From the NCBI GenBank assembly GCA_029215795.1, contig JARDYH010000003.1, positions 32,737,001-32,801,000 of the forward strand: a stretch of DNA of 64,000 bases, in the 5' to 3' direction. The DNA is from Anniella stebbinsi (taxonomy: Eukaryota > Chordata > Lepidosauria > Squamata > Anniellidae). The position numbers and the translations under genes were made by a program. Position 1 is the first letter of the stretch. Each line of letters begins with the position of its first letter. Shown here one piece after another: positions 31,233 through 40,830 of the stretch. Under the pieces are notes generated by a model. The model had not been told where the DNA came from, did not search any database, and saw only the letters and a list, made by a program, of their open reading frames with translations.

Positions 31233-32205
31233 AGAACATAAGAAGAGCCTTGCTGGATCAGACCAAGGCCAAATCCATACCAGCCGTTTATTCCTGAATG
31301 ATATCGCAGTGGTCCCTACTGGGCCACATGACGTTCACCTACTCTCTTGGTGATCTCGGGTCAACCCCTCAGTTATTCAGGAATATCGCTGACTGGATTT
31401 GTCATGGCTTTTCCGGCTTTCTTGCTACAATCCCGACATCCGCGGCTGATGTGCCCCCCCCTTCCAGAAGCTGTTGCTGTTCGGCGTGAGCTCCCGGCTC
31501 AGTGAACAGCCAACCCACTGTCAGGGACGTGTCTAGCGCTTTTGGATGTGTATGGGAGTGGGCGTCCGCCATTTTCAGCACGTTTTTGGTTGGTTATTGG
31601 TGTGTTTTGGCGCCGACCCTATGTATTTTATTTTTTAACACGAACATATTGATGCACAGGAGTGCAATTCTGACACAGTACCTATGCCCCCTTTGCATTG
31701 CTGTGTGTCTGTGCTAGTGTGCATCTGTCCAGTCCTGCCCACTTCTGCTGATGCACATTCAGAACTGCTGTCATGAGGCACATGTCCTTCTGCAATGGCT
31801 CTCCTTTACTTGTGGGAAACTTTCCTTGCATCTGCCCCATGAGCGACGATCGCAGAAGCGGGAAACCTCACAATTTTCTCTCCTCCATTGCGAAAGGGCT
31901 GTAGGTGTAGATTAGGCCCAAGGGCCCATCTAGTTCAGCATTCTGTACACACAGTGGCCAACCAGCTGTCAACCAAGAATTTATGAGCAGGACACAAGTG
32001 CAACAGCACCAGCGACTGGTGTACATAGGCATACTGTCTCTGATACTGAAGGTACTACATTGCCATCAGGACTGATAGCCATTGATAGTCTTCTCCTCTG
32101 GGAATTTCTCTAACCCCCTTTTAAGGACATCCAAACTGGTGGTCGTCACTGCTTCTTACTGTAGCAAATCCCATAGTTTAACTCCTATAGAGTTCTGATT
32201 GGTTC
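31233..32205 (-). mobile_element. CR1 LINE 3' end split by a 653-bp element
   Basis: AGAACATAAGAAGAGCCTTG and CTGGATCAGACCAA lie left of the insertion. GGGCCCATCTAGTTCAGCAT, CCTCTGGGAATTTCTCTAAC and AGCAAATCCCATAGTTTAAC lie to the right. The two halves rejoin in the normal CR1 order when the insert is removed. At the far right it fuses with a fragment of the CAGTGGAGGC family. Confidence 0.8.
31267..31919. mobile_element. GGCC-ended element, 3-bp CAA duplication
   Basis: The left end GGCCAAATCCATACCAG and the reverse complement of the right end, GGCCTAATCTACACCTAC, match imperfectly. CAA flanks both sides inside CR1. Subterminal TATTCCTGAATGATATCGC faces TTATTCAGGAATATCGC close to the left. 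The interior (GTGGGCGTCCGCCATTTTCAG, GCGCCGACC) is not visibly palindromic. It is probably a non-autonomous PIF/Harbinger-like element. Confidence 0.75.
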
Positions 32206-32445
32206 TGATTGGAGCAGATTTACCATCCCATTGACATTGGAACCACTGCCCTCCACTTATATATAGGTGTAAAGTGGCACAACAGCAAAGCAACAGGGAG
32301 GCTCTGGATCCACTATGGATGCAATCAGTCTTAAGTTAAAATATAATCAAATGATAGACTAACAGCACAGTAATTTAAATATATATTCAGAGCAAAAGAT
32401 TTTGGCTTCTGCCCTCATCAATAGCTGTGAATATGTATCTATATA

Positions 32446-32476
<31 letters not shown>

Positions 32477-32640
32477 GCATGCAATTTAATTGTACTGAAA
32501 TCTGAAATGGCATTTCCTGCCTACACTTGAGATTGCATCTATCCTTAGAAATAATATAGAGGCCCCAATTTGACCATGATGAGATCTGACTCGAAGCCAC
32601 AGGACTTATGTGCCTGACTGCTTTCAATGGAATTTAGTGC
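32206..32640. other. MITE fragment, TA repeat and unannotated sequence
   Basis: Starts with a CAGTGGAGGC-family fragment (AGAGTTCTGATTGGTTCTGA, CCATTGACATTGGAACCAC). A TA run lies at 32,451-32,478. The rest is unassigned. Confidence 0.5.
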
Positions 32641-33010
32641 TGGCTAACATCAGCTGGATTGGGGCAAGAAGATTTGCGCTCATCAACCCATTGGACACCA
32701 TTTGTCCTTCTCTCGCTGTCTCTCTCATTCAAACACATTATGTTAAAAAATGCCACTGTGCGGGCCCATAATGTTCAAAACTGCTCGATTTACAATTGCT
32801 CATCAAAGCTTTATTCTGTGCATCCGGCAAACATAATGATGCAGGAGGCCTTGGCGACGGTATGTGATGACTTTAGATTGTCCCATAATGAATATGCACC
32901 ACTGGGCAGAATTCAGTCTGCAGCCGCAGAGCTAGCAATTGCTAACTTCAGTCTGCTTGCTTTTGCAATGCAAATAATGAACTTTCAATGTGTCCTTTTT
33001 TAAGTCCATA
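32641..33010. other. Repeat-poor segment, candidate conserved non-coding element
   Basis: No family seen elsewhere in the window matches here. The sequence is AT-balanced, with homeodomain- or POU-like words (CATAATGA, ATGCAAATAATGA, AATTGCTAAC, CCCATAATGAATATGCA). A 114-codon plus-strand frame spans it but has no recognisable domain. The look is that of a vertebrate conserved non-coding element; conservation cannot be tested here. Confidence 0.35.
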
Positions 33011-34070
33011 AGATTGTGTTCCTCATAGATATCCAGTTCACAGTTAGGTATCTATGAAAAGTCTGGCTTACTGTGGGAAACAGTAGAGTTCTGCCCTGTG
33101 CTTGTGGCTTTTCTCGTGAAGTGTGGAGCTATGATCATGATGATCACACCCAAAGTTCAACCTGTTCCAGGTGAGGAAGGAACTCGTTGACCGAGAAGTC
33201 TCTTGCAGCATCTCTACTTTGGCGGTGCTCCATGAATCAGGAGGAACAGGTCACCCTGAATGGTGAGGAATTTCTTGGTATGAAATATTTATTGTATATC
33301 ATTTCACCCTTGAATTCCTTAACAGCTTCATTGTCTGACCACACCGCATGACCTCAGATAATTTGCACTTTGGGGTGCTGCTCTCCTCAGCGGCCAATCG
33401 CCTGTTGAATGATGGACAGACAGTTGAATCTTTTCGAAAGCACAGCAACCTGCATGGCAGCTTGCGCTGATCCTCAAGAAATTTGGTGCGTAAACTTTCA
33501 CCGTAGCTGAGCAATAGCTCTGAAGCATTTTAAGAGAGACTTCTTCTAGCATGCATTCTGCCGCCCCCCAGCAGTCTGCGTACAGCAGCTGTTAAGGCTG
33601 TACTACCCTGCTAGGGAAATTGGATGCAGCTTTGCATTGCATGATGGGACTTTGCATTGCAAAGAGCCAAACAGATCTGATTGCATAAAGATCTTTCTCC
33701 CAGTAACCGTTGGGGAACTACATTCCGAGGCAGGGATCTGAAAACTTTCTGCTTGCCTAAGACCCTGCTTTACATGGCCTTCCTCCGTATTTTAGAGCAC
33801 TGAGTCAACCTGATAATGAAGGTCTCTGTTTGGCTTCCGGGAAAGCATGGAATGGACAGATCTTTCTGCAAAACTCCTGCAAATAACATATATTATTATA
33901 TTTTGAATTTTGCCTCCCCTAAACTGAAGCATCAATCAACTTTACTCTGGGCCACACAAGCTGGAGGCAAACCTGGTAGAGATTTTATGATGATTGTTAC
34001 TATTATTTGTATTTCAATTACTGTCATTACAAAAATCAGAACATTAAGAAGAAGAAATCAAACAGCATAA
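33011..34070. other. No recognised feature
   Basis: Unique-looking sequence. CTTTGCATTGCATGATGGGA with ACTTTGCATTGC near 33,630 is a short local duplication. Overlapping short open frames on the minus strand have no support. Confidence 0.4.
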
Positions 34071-34074
34071 AATA

Positions 34075-34180
34075 AAACCGGTTGCCTATTTGCTTTCAAG
34101 GCAAATTCTAAGTGCTGGTATTTACCTTTAAAGCCCCAAATGGCTTGGGATTGAACACCTCTCCCTACATCAGAGGTAGG
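34075..34180 (+). pseudogene. L2-like LINE coding fragment
   Basis: ACCGGTTGCCTATTTGCTTT, AAGGCAAATTCTAAGTGCTG and TTTACCTTTAAAGCCCCAAA correspond to the LHWLP...F...FKVL..YKAL part of L2-like ORF2. The copy appears to resume near 34,765-34,950 (CAACACCCCAATTCTGCACA, TTTTATTTGCCTGGGCATTT) after other insertions. Confidence 0.6.
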
Positions 34181-34479
34181 CAATGCATAGCCGGGGGGGG
34201 GGAGTGCATTCAGCCCCCATCCTCTTGTGTGGCCCCTGCTGCAGCACCGGCACAAATAGTAAGTGGTCTGCTGCTGGGTTTTGGTGGCTGGCTGGGGCAT
34301 GTTGGGAGAGGTAGGCTTTTTTCTGTCTAAACATACATAGGATATCGCCCTAAATGTGTCCTTTTTATACCTTTCTAGTGGTTTGCCACCAAATTTCAAC
34401 CGTGTGGCAGCGGTGGGAGTGGAACTTGTTGGAGTGGGCATCCAGGAGGTGAAAAGTAGTCTCAGATCCACCAAAGTGG

Positions 34480-34718
34480 ATCCAGTGTCTACTAGCCTGA
34501 TAGTTATGAGCTACCTCCAGTAGCAGAGGCAGTAAGCCTATGTACATCAGATGCTGGGGAACATGGGTGGGAGAGTGCTCTGCCACTCGTGTCCTGCTTG
34601 TGGGTTCCTGGTCAACAGCTGGTTGGCCACTGTGTGAACGGAATGTTGGATTAGATGGACCCTTGGTCTGATCCAGCTTCAGGGCTCTTCTTATATTCCC
34701 ATATTCTTCAAGTTGCCC
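34480..34718 (+). mobile_element. CR1 LINE 3' end
   Basis: ACTAGCCTGATAGTTATGAG, GCTACCTCCAGTAGCAGAGG, CTGGGGAACATGGGTGGGAG and TTAGATGGACCCTTGGTCTG, ending in TCTTCTTATATTCCCATATTC. Plus-strand copy of the same 3' end seen reversed elsewhere. It lies inside the interrupted L2-like copy. Confidence 0.8.
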
Positions 34719-34956
34719 ACCCCACCCTACACCAGCCTGACCATACATTCAAATAATTGGTTGTGGCTCTTCTTTAAGAGCCATCGGTAAGAGAAGTGCA
34801 TTAGGAAGGCACGAAGGAAGGAGCCCTTTCTGTGGCAACACCCCAATTCTGCACACCTTCCTGAGGGATATTTGCCCAGCACCAACACTGTATTCTTTTA
34901 GGCCCCCGGTTAAGATGCTTTTATTTGCCTGGGCATTTTAGTTGTTTCTTAACCTT

Positions 34957-35517
34957 GGGCCTGTTCAGACAACACATTAAGCCACGGTTAAGCCACTAGC
35001 CCTTTTGCAGCAAAGGGTGAGTGAGTGTGTTTAAACCATAATTATGTAAACAACATGGCAAGGAATGGTTCACAAGACATGCTAAGTCATGGTTCACAAA
35101 ACATGCTAACCTGTAACGTTTAGCTTTAAATGCTTAACTGCTGGGAGTGTCATCATAAGGGGGAAAATCGTGTTTGCTAACCGTTGCTTCTCCACCCGCG
35201 CATTTGTCTCTCATTACTTCCTCTTTTGAAAGAGGACGTAAACAACATGCACGTGGCTCATTCAGAAGCTGTTTTGATTGTGCTGCTTCTCCTGCACACA
35301 GCAGGAGATAGTGGCAACTTCCATCTTTAAAAATAAGTCAAATTTACTGGGGCTTTTTTTTTGGTGGCGCGAAGAAGGCTAGAAGTGGCGGGAGGTGTGC
35401 GGGAAGCAGACAACATTGTGAGAGGTACCCGTGAAAATCCATGAGTGCCCAGTAATGAGTATGCAATAAAACACACATCTGATGGAGCTCTGTGGTTTAG
35501 TGTGTCTTCTGAACAGG
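34957..35517. mobile_element. GGGCCTGTTCAGAC MITE, interrupted
   Basis: The left end GGGCCTGTTCAGACAACAC and the right-end stretch GTGTGTCTTCTGAACAGG pair. Both halves carry CATGCTAAGTCATGG and GGTTTAGTG-type blocks. Another MITE sits inside. The last bases of the right end have decayed. Confidence 0.7.
35154..35489. mobile_element. ATCATCAGA-type MITE inside another MITE, CTG duplication
   Basis: The left end GGAGTGTCATCATAAGG and the reverse complement of the right end, AGCTCCATCAGATGTG, match imperfectly. CTG flanks both sides. Internal GCTTCTCCTGCACACAGCAG and ATCCATGAGTGCCCAGTAAT are shared with the 8.0- and 41.9-kb copies. Removing it restores the expected order in the outer MITE. Confidence 0.7.
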
Positions 35518-35650
35518 TTGAGGAGCTGGTTGCTGGTTGAGGAATTGTTGTTTTATCCCTCTCATTTTATGGATTTATGTTTTATTGTATTGTGGGGTAA
35601 AGGGCACTGCAGATTTGAAAAATATGAACAAATAATAATAATAATTTCAA
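35518..35650 (+). mobile_element. L2-like LINE 3' tail
   Basis: TTTATCCCTCTCATTTTATG, TATTGTATTGTGGGGTAAAG and an AATAATAATAATAATT end. Probably the 3' end of the L2-like copy begun at 34,075, separated by nested insertions. Confidence 0.45.
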
Positions 35651-35957
35651 AAACAACATAAATATTCCAGCAGATGTGAAGGCAGCATTAAAAACATCTC
35701 AGGAATTAAACAGTTTAGATGTTGGGGATTTTTAAAAAAAGTTTGCCTGTTGGACAAAGGAGCAGAAGCTCTGCAAGTCTTCCTGGGGGAGCATTCCAGT
35801 GGCAGGGTGTGCCACAACCAAGAAAACCATTTCTGCAAGCACCTCCTGCATCATCTCATATGGAGGAGGCACTCGGAGAGGAGGGCCTCTGAAGGTAACT
35901 GCAGCCCAGTTCCTGAGCTTGATCCAAAGCTGTGTAGAACTGTACCATCATGTAACT

Positions 35958-36275
35958 TAGGCTGACCATCTGAAAAGGAGGACAGGGCTCATATAACTTT
36001 AACAGTTGTAGAGAAAAGGGAATTTCAGCAGGTGTCATTTGTATGCAATTAGTTCCTGGTGAAATTCCCTCTTCATCACAACTGTTAAAGGTGCAGGCAC
36101 TATACTAGAGTGACCATATACAAAAGAAGGCAGGGCTCTGCAACTTTAACTGTTGTGATGAAGAGGGAATATCACCAGGAACTAATTGCATACAAATGAC
36201 ACTGATTGAAATTCCCTTTTCTCTACAACTGTTAAAGTTATATGAGCCCTGTCCTCCTTTTCAGATGGTCAGCCT
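35958..36275 (-). mobile_element. Dimeric hAT-like MITE, 8-bp ATGTAACT duplication
   Basis: The ends TAGGCTGACC and GGTCAGCCT are flanked by ATGTAACT on both sides. The outer segment is GAAAAGGAGGACAGGGCTC. The centre reads GCACTATACTAGAGTGACC then ATATACAAAAGAAGG, so the complete unit is on the right and the element is reversed relative to the 15.4-kb copy. Confidence 0.9.
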
Positions 36276-36284
36276 ATGTAACTG

Positions 36285-36375
36285 ATTCTGCAATCCTCTA
36301 CCAACTTACCTGGGAATAAGCCTCAACGAACTCAATAGGGCTTAGTTCTGAGTAGACATACATGGGACTACACTG
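36285..36375. mobile_element. GACTTACTT palindromic MITE, diverged
   Basis: TCTGCAATCCTCTACCAACT, TACCTGGGAATAAGCC and AGGGCTTAGTTCTGAGTAGA with a TGGGACTACACTG end. Confidence 0.6.
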
Positions 36376-36376
36376 T

Positions 36377-36597
36377 AGCCAGATCTACACCAAGCAGGAT
36401 ATAGTGGGATGAAAGAGGGATGAAAGTGGTATATAAAAGGCAGGAGTCACACTACTGCTTTATAGCAATATTGAAGTGCACTGACAACTGTTGGGGCCCA
36501 TTGGCACATACCATATACCACCATATCCTGCTTGGTGTGGCTCCTGCCTTTTATATACCGCTTTCATACCGCTATATCCTGCATGGCGTAGATCTAG
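36377..36597. mobile_element. GGCCAGATCTACACC palindromic MITE
   Basis: The left end AGCCAGATCTACACCAAG faces CATGGCGTAGATCTAG. TATATAAAAGGCAGGAGTCAC faces GTGGCTCCTGCCTTTTATAT. Close to the 20.7-kb copy in length and content. The flanking duplication is unclear. Confidence 0.75.
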
Positions 36598-36599
36598 GA

Positions 36600-37980
36600 G
36601 TATGCCAGAAGCATTTCCCATTGGTATTGAAGTGCATTCTCCATCAGTCTGTCCTTGTCCTGCATCAGCCGTATTTCCCTATATAATGTTTTCAACCACA
36701 CATTGTTAAGCTGTAAATCCATCTCTTTATTAAGTTTTTTTGACATTCAAGGAGGAGGTGACTCTTCCATCCTGATTGCTTCTCATGGAATCTATTAAGG
36801 CTGTTTTAGGAGAGCTTTGGAGATATGCTCACCCTGGCCAAATATGCATGCAAGGGTGGTGGTGGTGAGTTATGTGTGGCAGAAGCCTATGGACTGGCAT
36901 GGTAAGCGCATGTCTTGAGGCTGTGATTCAGCATATTCTCTCATTGCTGCAGTATGCTAATCTCGGCAAAATTTAAATGAAGTGCTTACTCTGGCTGGCT
37001 TGCTACATATGCACAGCATATTCAAGGTTTGGTCTCGGACTTGCAATCCTCCATCATGGATCAGTATATAAAAGTGGCGCTTGGCTGAGAAATCAGGGTG
37101 ACTTTCAAGGTCTGATAACTCACAAATCACCAGGATTAAAAAAATCCCCTGAACATTGCTTATGCTGCGTGCCACTGGAAATTTAAGGATATATATAGTA
37201 AGTAATATATAGCCTGTGCTACTCTTTCGAACAGGGTACATTATTTAGGGCTGCAACATTTTGGTTATCAATTTATTTCGGCTTCTGTGGGGTCTTAGAG
37301 GGTCACAATTCTGGAAAACAGTAGTCTATCATCAATAGGTCTGGAGCGATGTCAAAAACATACAACATGATAAAGGCAACAATAAAGATTCATAAGGAAA
37401 TAGAAAAAAGACAGTACCTTAAGATATACCAGAAGATAAAAATGGGTGAGCCCCATTACAATAAAGAGATAGCCAATTCACACAAAAACAGTCTTATTAG
37501 ATAGCTCAAGAAAATCTAGAAAATATGCCATAGTCCACTATATTACATTAGTAGTTGGCCGAGGGCAGATTACCCATTAAATGTAGTTCCATGGTTTTCT
37601 TCTAAGGGGTTACCCCCAGCTGCTGAGGCTGCAATTTGGAGTGTAAGACTAGTTCAGAAGGAGAGGGGCTTAACCCTTTCCCCTCATGCTGGTATACTGA
37701 ACCCCCCCTCCATCTGCTTTTACCTTCACAATGGAAAAGGTATGGGTAGGATACCCAAATATTTTCCCTGGTGGATGTAAAAACAGCTAGAGGGAGAGAT
37801 TGTTAGCAGAAAAACAGCACGGGTTAAAGTCCTCCTCCTCACACCACATCAGTCTTCCATTTCAGAGATTGCATTGCATTAAAAAAAGTCTGTCCCCCCA
37901 AAATAGAAGGATGAAGCTATGTGGAATTCCACCTGGAGTTTCTAGGAGTGAGTTAATGGTTCCAAGAGCACCATGGGGGT
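36600..37980. other. No recognised feature
   Basis: Unique-looking sequence with ordinary composition. CATAAGGAAATAGAAAAAAGACAG and neighbouring A-rich blocks at 37,330-37,520 might be a retroelement remnant, but no motif could be identified. Confidence 0.35.
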
Positions 37981-37983
37981 ACA

Positions 37984-38184
37984 TAGGAACATAGGAAGCT
38001 GCCTTATACTGAATCAGACTATTGGTCCATCTAGCCCAGTATTGTCCACACTGATTGGCAGCAATGGCTCTCCAGGTTTTCAGGTAGGATGTTTTTTTTA
38101 GCTCTACCTGGAGAAGCTGGGGATTAAACCTGGGACCTTCTGCATGCAAGACAGGAACTCTACTCCTGAACCATAGGCGACAGT
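37984..38184 (-). mobile_element. tRNA-derived SINE, nearly complete
   Basis: GGAACATAGGAAGCTGCCTT, ATACTGAATCAGACTATTGG, TTAAACCTGGGACCTTCTGC and CTCTACTCCTGAACCATAGG. This is the full minus-strand element from tail to tRNA-like head. Confidence 0.8.
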
Positions 38185-38194
38185 AATTATCGTA

Positions 38195-38335
38195 GGAGAC
38201 TATCATCCTGTTAAGAGTATTTCTGCAGTCATCTCTTATCAACCCCCTGAAGAAGGCCTTAAAAAACAACATAGGCCAAAACGCGTTGGGCTTGGAAATA
38301 AAGTATCTTAGCATTCTGAGAACCTGCTTCACTCC
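38195..38335 (+). repeat. Repeat fragment with CCTGAAGAAGGC...ACGCGTT and AATAAA
   Basis: CCCCTGAAGAAGGCCTTAAA then AGGCCAAAACGCGTTGGGCT, followed by GGAAATAAAGTATCTTAGC. AGGCC and GGCC(T) bracket a small hairpin. A CTGAAGAAG...GAAACGCGTTGG motif followed by AATAAA is familiar from the 3' ends of vertebrate repeats, but I cannot name the family with confidence. Confidence 0.4.
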
Positions 38336-38363
38336 TTTTTTTGCCCTGTTCTTGATACTAAGA

Positions 38364-38929
38364 GGCGATCTACACACGAGGTTTTTTGACGTTTTATAAG
38401 GGTTATGAAAACTCTTTGGGCCACATGACGCACTCCCTATAACATTGTATATCTGAGGTTTTTTAAAACTCACTTTAGTTATATACAACGGTTTCACTTT
38501 TAATAAATTGTTTTAAGTAAAATAATGTGTCCTTCCTTACCGTTTGCGCTTCATGGGGGCAGTGCTTCCTTTACTGGTGCCCAAATGCTTAGCAGTTGAT
38601 TGGTGGGGAAGAAAAAGGAAGTGGACCAGTGAACTACAACACCCACAATTCTTAGCCCTATACTTGCTAGGGAATGACAGAGGAACTAAGAAGGAAGTGT
38701 GTAACTGAACTACAACCCCCACAATGCCTTGCCCTAAACTAATTGAAAAACGAAAGAGGAAGAGACAGGGTAGAACAGCGTGTGACTGCACACACCGCTT
38801 TAAAGACAGAAGACTGTTCTCCTGTAACGTGAGTACTCAGTAAAGTGGCCTAAGATGTTTTAGAATGCACCTATTTGGAACGTTTTAAAATACTTTTAAA
38901 AATGTTCCAAAGGACTGTGTGGATTCCCC
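38364..38929. mobile_element. MITE-like element flanked by CTAAGA
   Basis: The left end GGCGATCTACACACGAG and the reverse complement of the right end, GGGGAATCCACACAGTCC, match imperfectly. CTAAGA flanks both sides, longer than the 3 bp seen in relatives, so part may be chance. AACTACAACACCCACAATTC and AACTACAACCCCCACAATGC form an internal direct repeat. Non-coding. Confidence 0.55.
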
Positions 38930-38935
38930 CTAAGA

Positions 38936-39955
38936 CCTCTTTGGAATGTTCTGAACAGGAAAAAGCCACTGGAGTTTTGAGGAAGGTGACATGGCTTTCC
39001 TGAGCCTCCGTGATTGGTGGAAAAGGCTAAGAAAGATCTCTGAAAAGGAAGAAAGGAGTGACAGCAGTTTGGGATACAACAGCAGGGCCAGTGGGTGGAA
39101 GGCAAAACACATCTCTGGGTGCTGTCTGATCTGACATGGAGCAGTGGACTTGATGCTTGTAGGAGTGTTGTGCTGTCTCCACCTATGCTCAACCTGTATA
39201 TTGTAAATGAACCCCAAGATTACCAAAAATGCCATCAGTCTCCAGTATCTCTATTTCCAAAGGAACCCAAAACTGAGTAAGCACTGCCCTTCCAAGTGGG
39301 GAGGGTGTGTGTGATTTGTCGATTCTCCTGTTCTGCCACCTGAGGTGAGAGATTCACCCTGAATAATGGGAGGGCCAGTCCAGGTGCATAACAATATACA
39401 CAGGAGATGTGTTCAAAAAAGCAATAATGCATGCAGGGAAGAAAACTGAATGAACTCCCCCATGCAAATAGTTGTGTGAATTGGCCCTGAGCAAGATCCT
39501 CAAGGGCTCTGGGTTTGAATCAGTAGATAGAAAGGGAATTTTATATCTTTTATGAAACTTCCTTGTAAATAGAACTGGAGCATAGCACAAGACTGCAGGG
39601 ATTTCAGGATGGAGGGGTAGCAAGTTCATTGGGTTATACAGACCATGTAGAGGAGATGAAATCAGGTATATATTGTATCCTAGTGTAGTTGGATCCTTAG
39701 ATCCAATTGACAACTTGTCAGAGAGCGGAAACACACAATGCTTCCTGAAAACAGTGCTGGCTCCTCTGGAGGTCTTCTTCCTCCCTCCCACATGCTACAT
39801 TTTCCAGCAAGAAGGTGATTGGCTAGGGACTTCACTGCCCTGTGCTGATCCTAGCAAACTGAAGAGAAGCAATGGCTAGAACAGTTGCAATCATCAGTTC
39901 CATCTTACATGAGGACACAATGCAAATGAAGCTAAAGCTAAATGGAGTACATCAC
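38936..39955. other. No recognised feature
   Basis: Unique-looking sequence. The overlapping minus-strand frames at 38.9-39.8 kb show no domain, and several share the same stretch in different frames. Confidence 0.4.
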
Positions 39956-39959
39956 TAGA

Positions 39960-39961
39960 AC

Positions 39962-40013
<52 letters not shown>

Positions 40014-40016
40014 ACA
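39960..40016. repeat. (CA)n microsatellite
   Basis: About 25 CA units with single G interruptions at both ends. Confidence 0.95.
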
Positions 40017-40092
40017 GATCCTTGCATCTGAAGATGAAGAGCTGGAAGTGTATGGATCAGCCTCTGAACCCCAAAAGATGGAGGGGATATGT

Positions 40093-40412
40093 TAGAGTGA
40101 CCAGATAAAATCCAGGTCAGGACTCATGTAACTTTAACAGTTGTAGAGCAAAGGGAATTTCAGCCAGTGTCATTTGTATACAATTAGTTCCTGGTGAAAT
40201 TCCCTCTTCATCACAACAGTTAAAGTTGCAGGCACTATATTAGAGTGACCATATACAAAAGAAGGCAGAGCTCCTGCAACTTTAACTGTTGTGTTGAAGA
40301 AGGAATTTCACCAGGAACTAATTGCATACAAATGACACTGATTGAAATTCCCTTTTCTCTACAACTGTTAAAGTTACAGGAGCCCTGACCTGGATTTTAT
40401 CTGGTCAGCCTA
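40093..40412 (-). mobile_element. Dimeric hAT-like MITE, 8-bp GGATATGT duplication
   Basis: The ends TAGAGTGACC and GGTCAGCCTA are flanked by GGATATGT exactly. The outer segments are AGATAAAATCCAGGTCAGG and its complement. The centre GCACTATATTAGAGTGACC places the complete unit on the right. 320 bp long. Confidence 0.92.
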
Positions 40413-40465
40413 GGATATGTCATTCCCAGCGGTTATTCTGTGGGGCCTTGAACAGCTGGATCAGG

Positions 40466-40625
40466 CAGAGGAGGCTGGTAGCTCCAATGTGAATCTACTC
40501 CGGGTTTCAGTCAGAACCATTTAGAACTCTAAAGGAGCCATCCAAGGTGCACAGCATCTTTGGAGTTCTGGCTGAAACCTGGAGCGGATTCACTGCCCAC
40601 TGACATCAGAGCCACCGGCCTCCAA
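40466..40625. mobile_element. CAGTGGAGGC palindromic MITE
   Basis: GAGGAGGCTGGTAGCTCCAA and CTACTCCGGGTTTCAGTCAG face GGCTGAAACCTGGAGCGGAT and CATCAGAGCCACCGGCCTCC, around AACTCTAAAGGAGCCATCC. Confidence 0.75.
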
Positions 40626-40830
40626 TGGGTGGTGGTAGTGGTGGTGGAATTAGTTAATGTCAGTGTTAGCCTTTCTCAAACATTTCTATAAAATTCTGTG
40701 GACAACAAAAGAACAAAGACATGGCACCTGGATACAGTAGCGGCGGAAGTGACATTAGTAGAAATTCATTTGCTTGAACTAGAAGAACCTCCAACACTTC
40801 TGGAATCAGCTGTTTCCAAGCCGTCTCCCT
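40626..40830. other. GTGGTGGT-rich start, otherwise unannotated
   Basis: A GGTGGTGGTAGTGGTGGTGG patch at about 40,629-40,648, then unassigned sequence. Confidence 0.5.

Noticed and set aside
34058..34474. 138-codon minus-strand frame
   Set aside because: It overlaps an L2-like fragment in antisense, and shows no motif.
38225..38275. Functional hammerhead ribozyme
   Set aside because: The conserved GAAA is altered and no cleavage triplet with a closing stem is visible.
37862..38497. 211-codon minus-strand open frame
   Set aside because: It spans a SINE, a repeat fragment and the start of a MITE, so it cannot be one conserved coding sequence.
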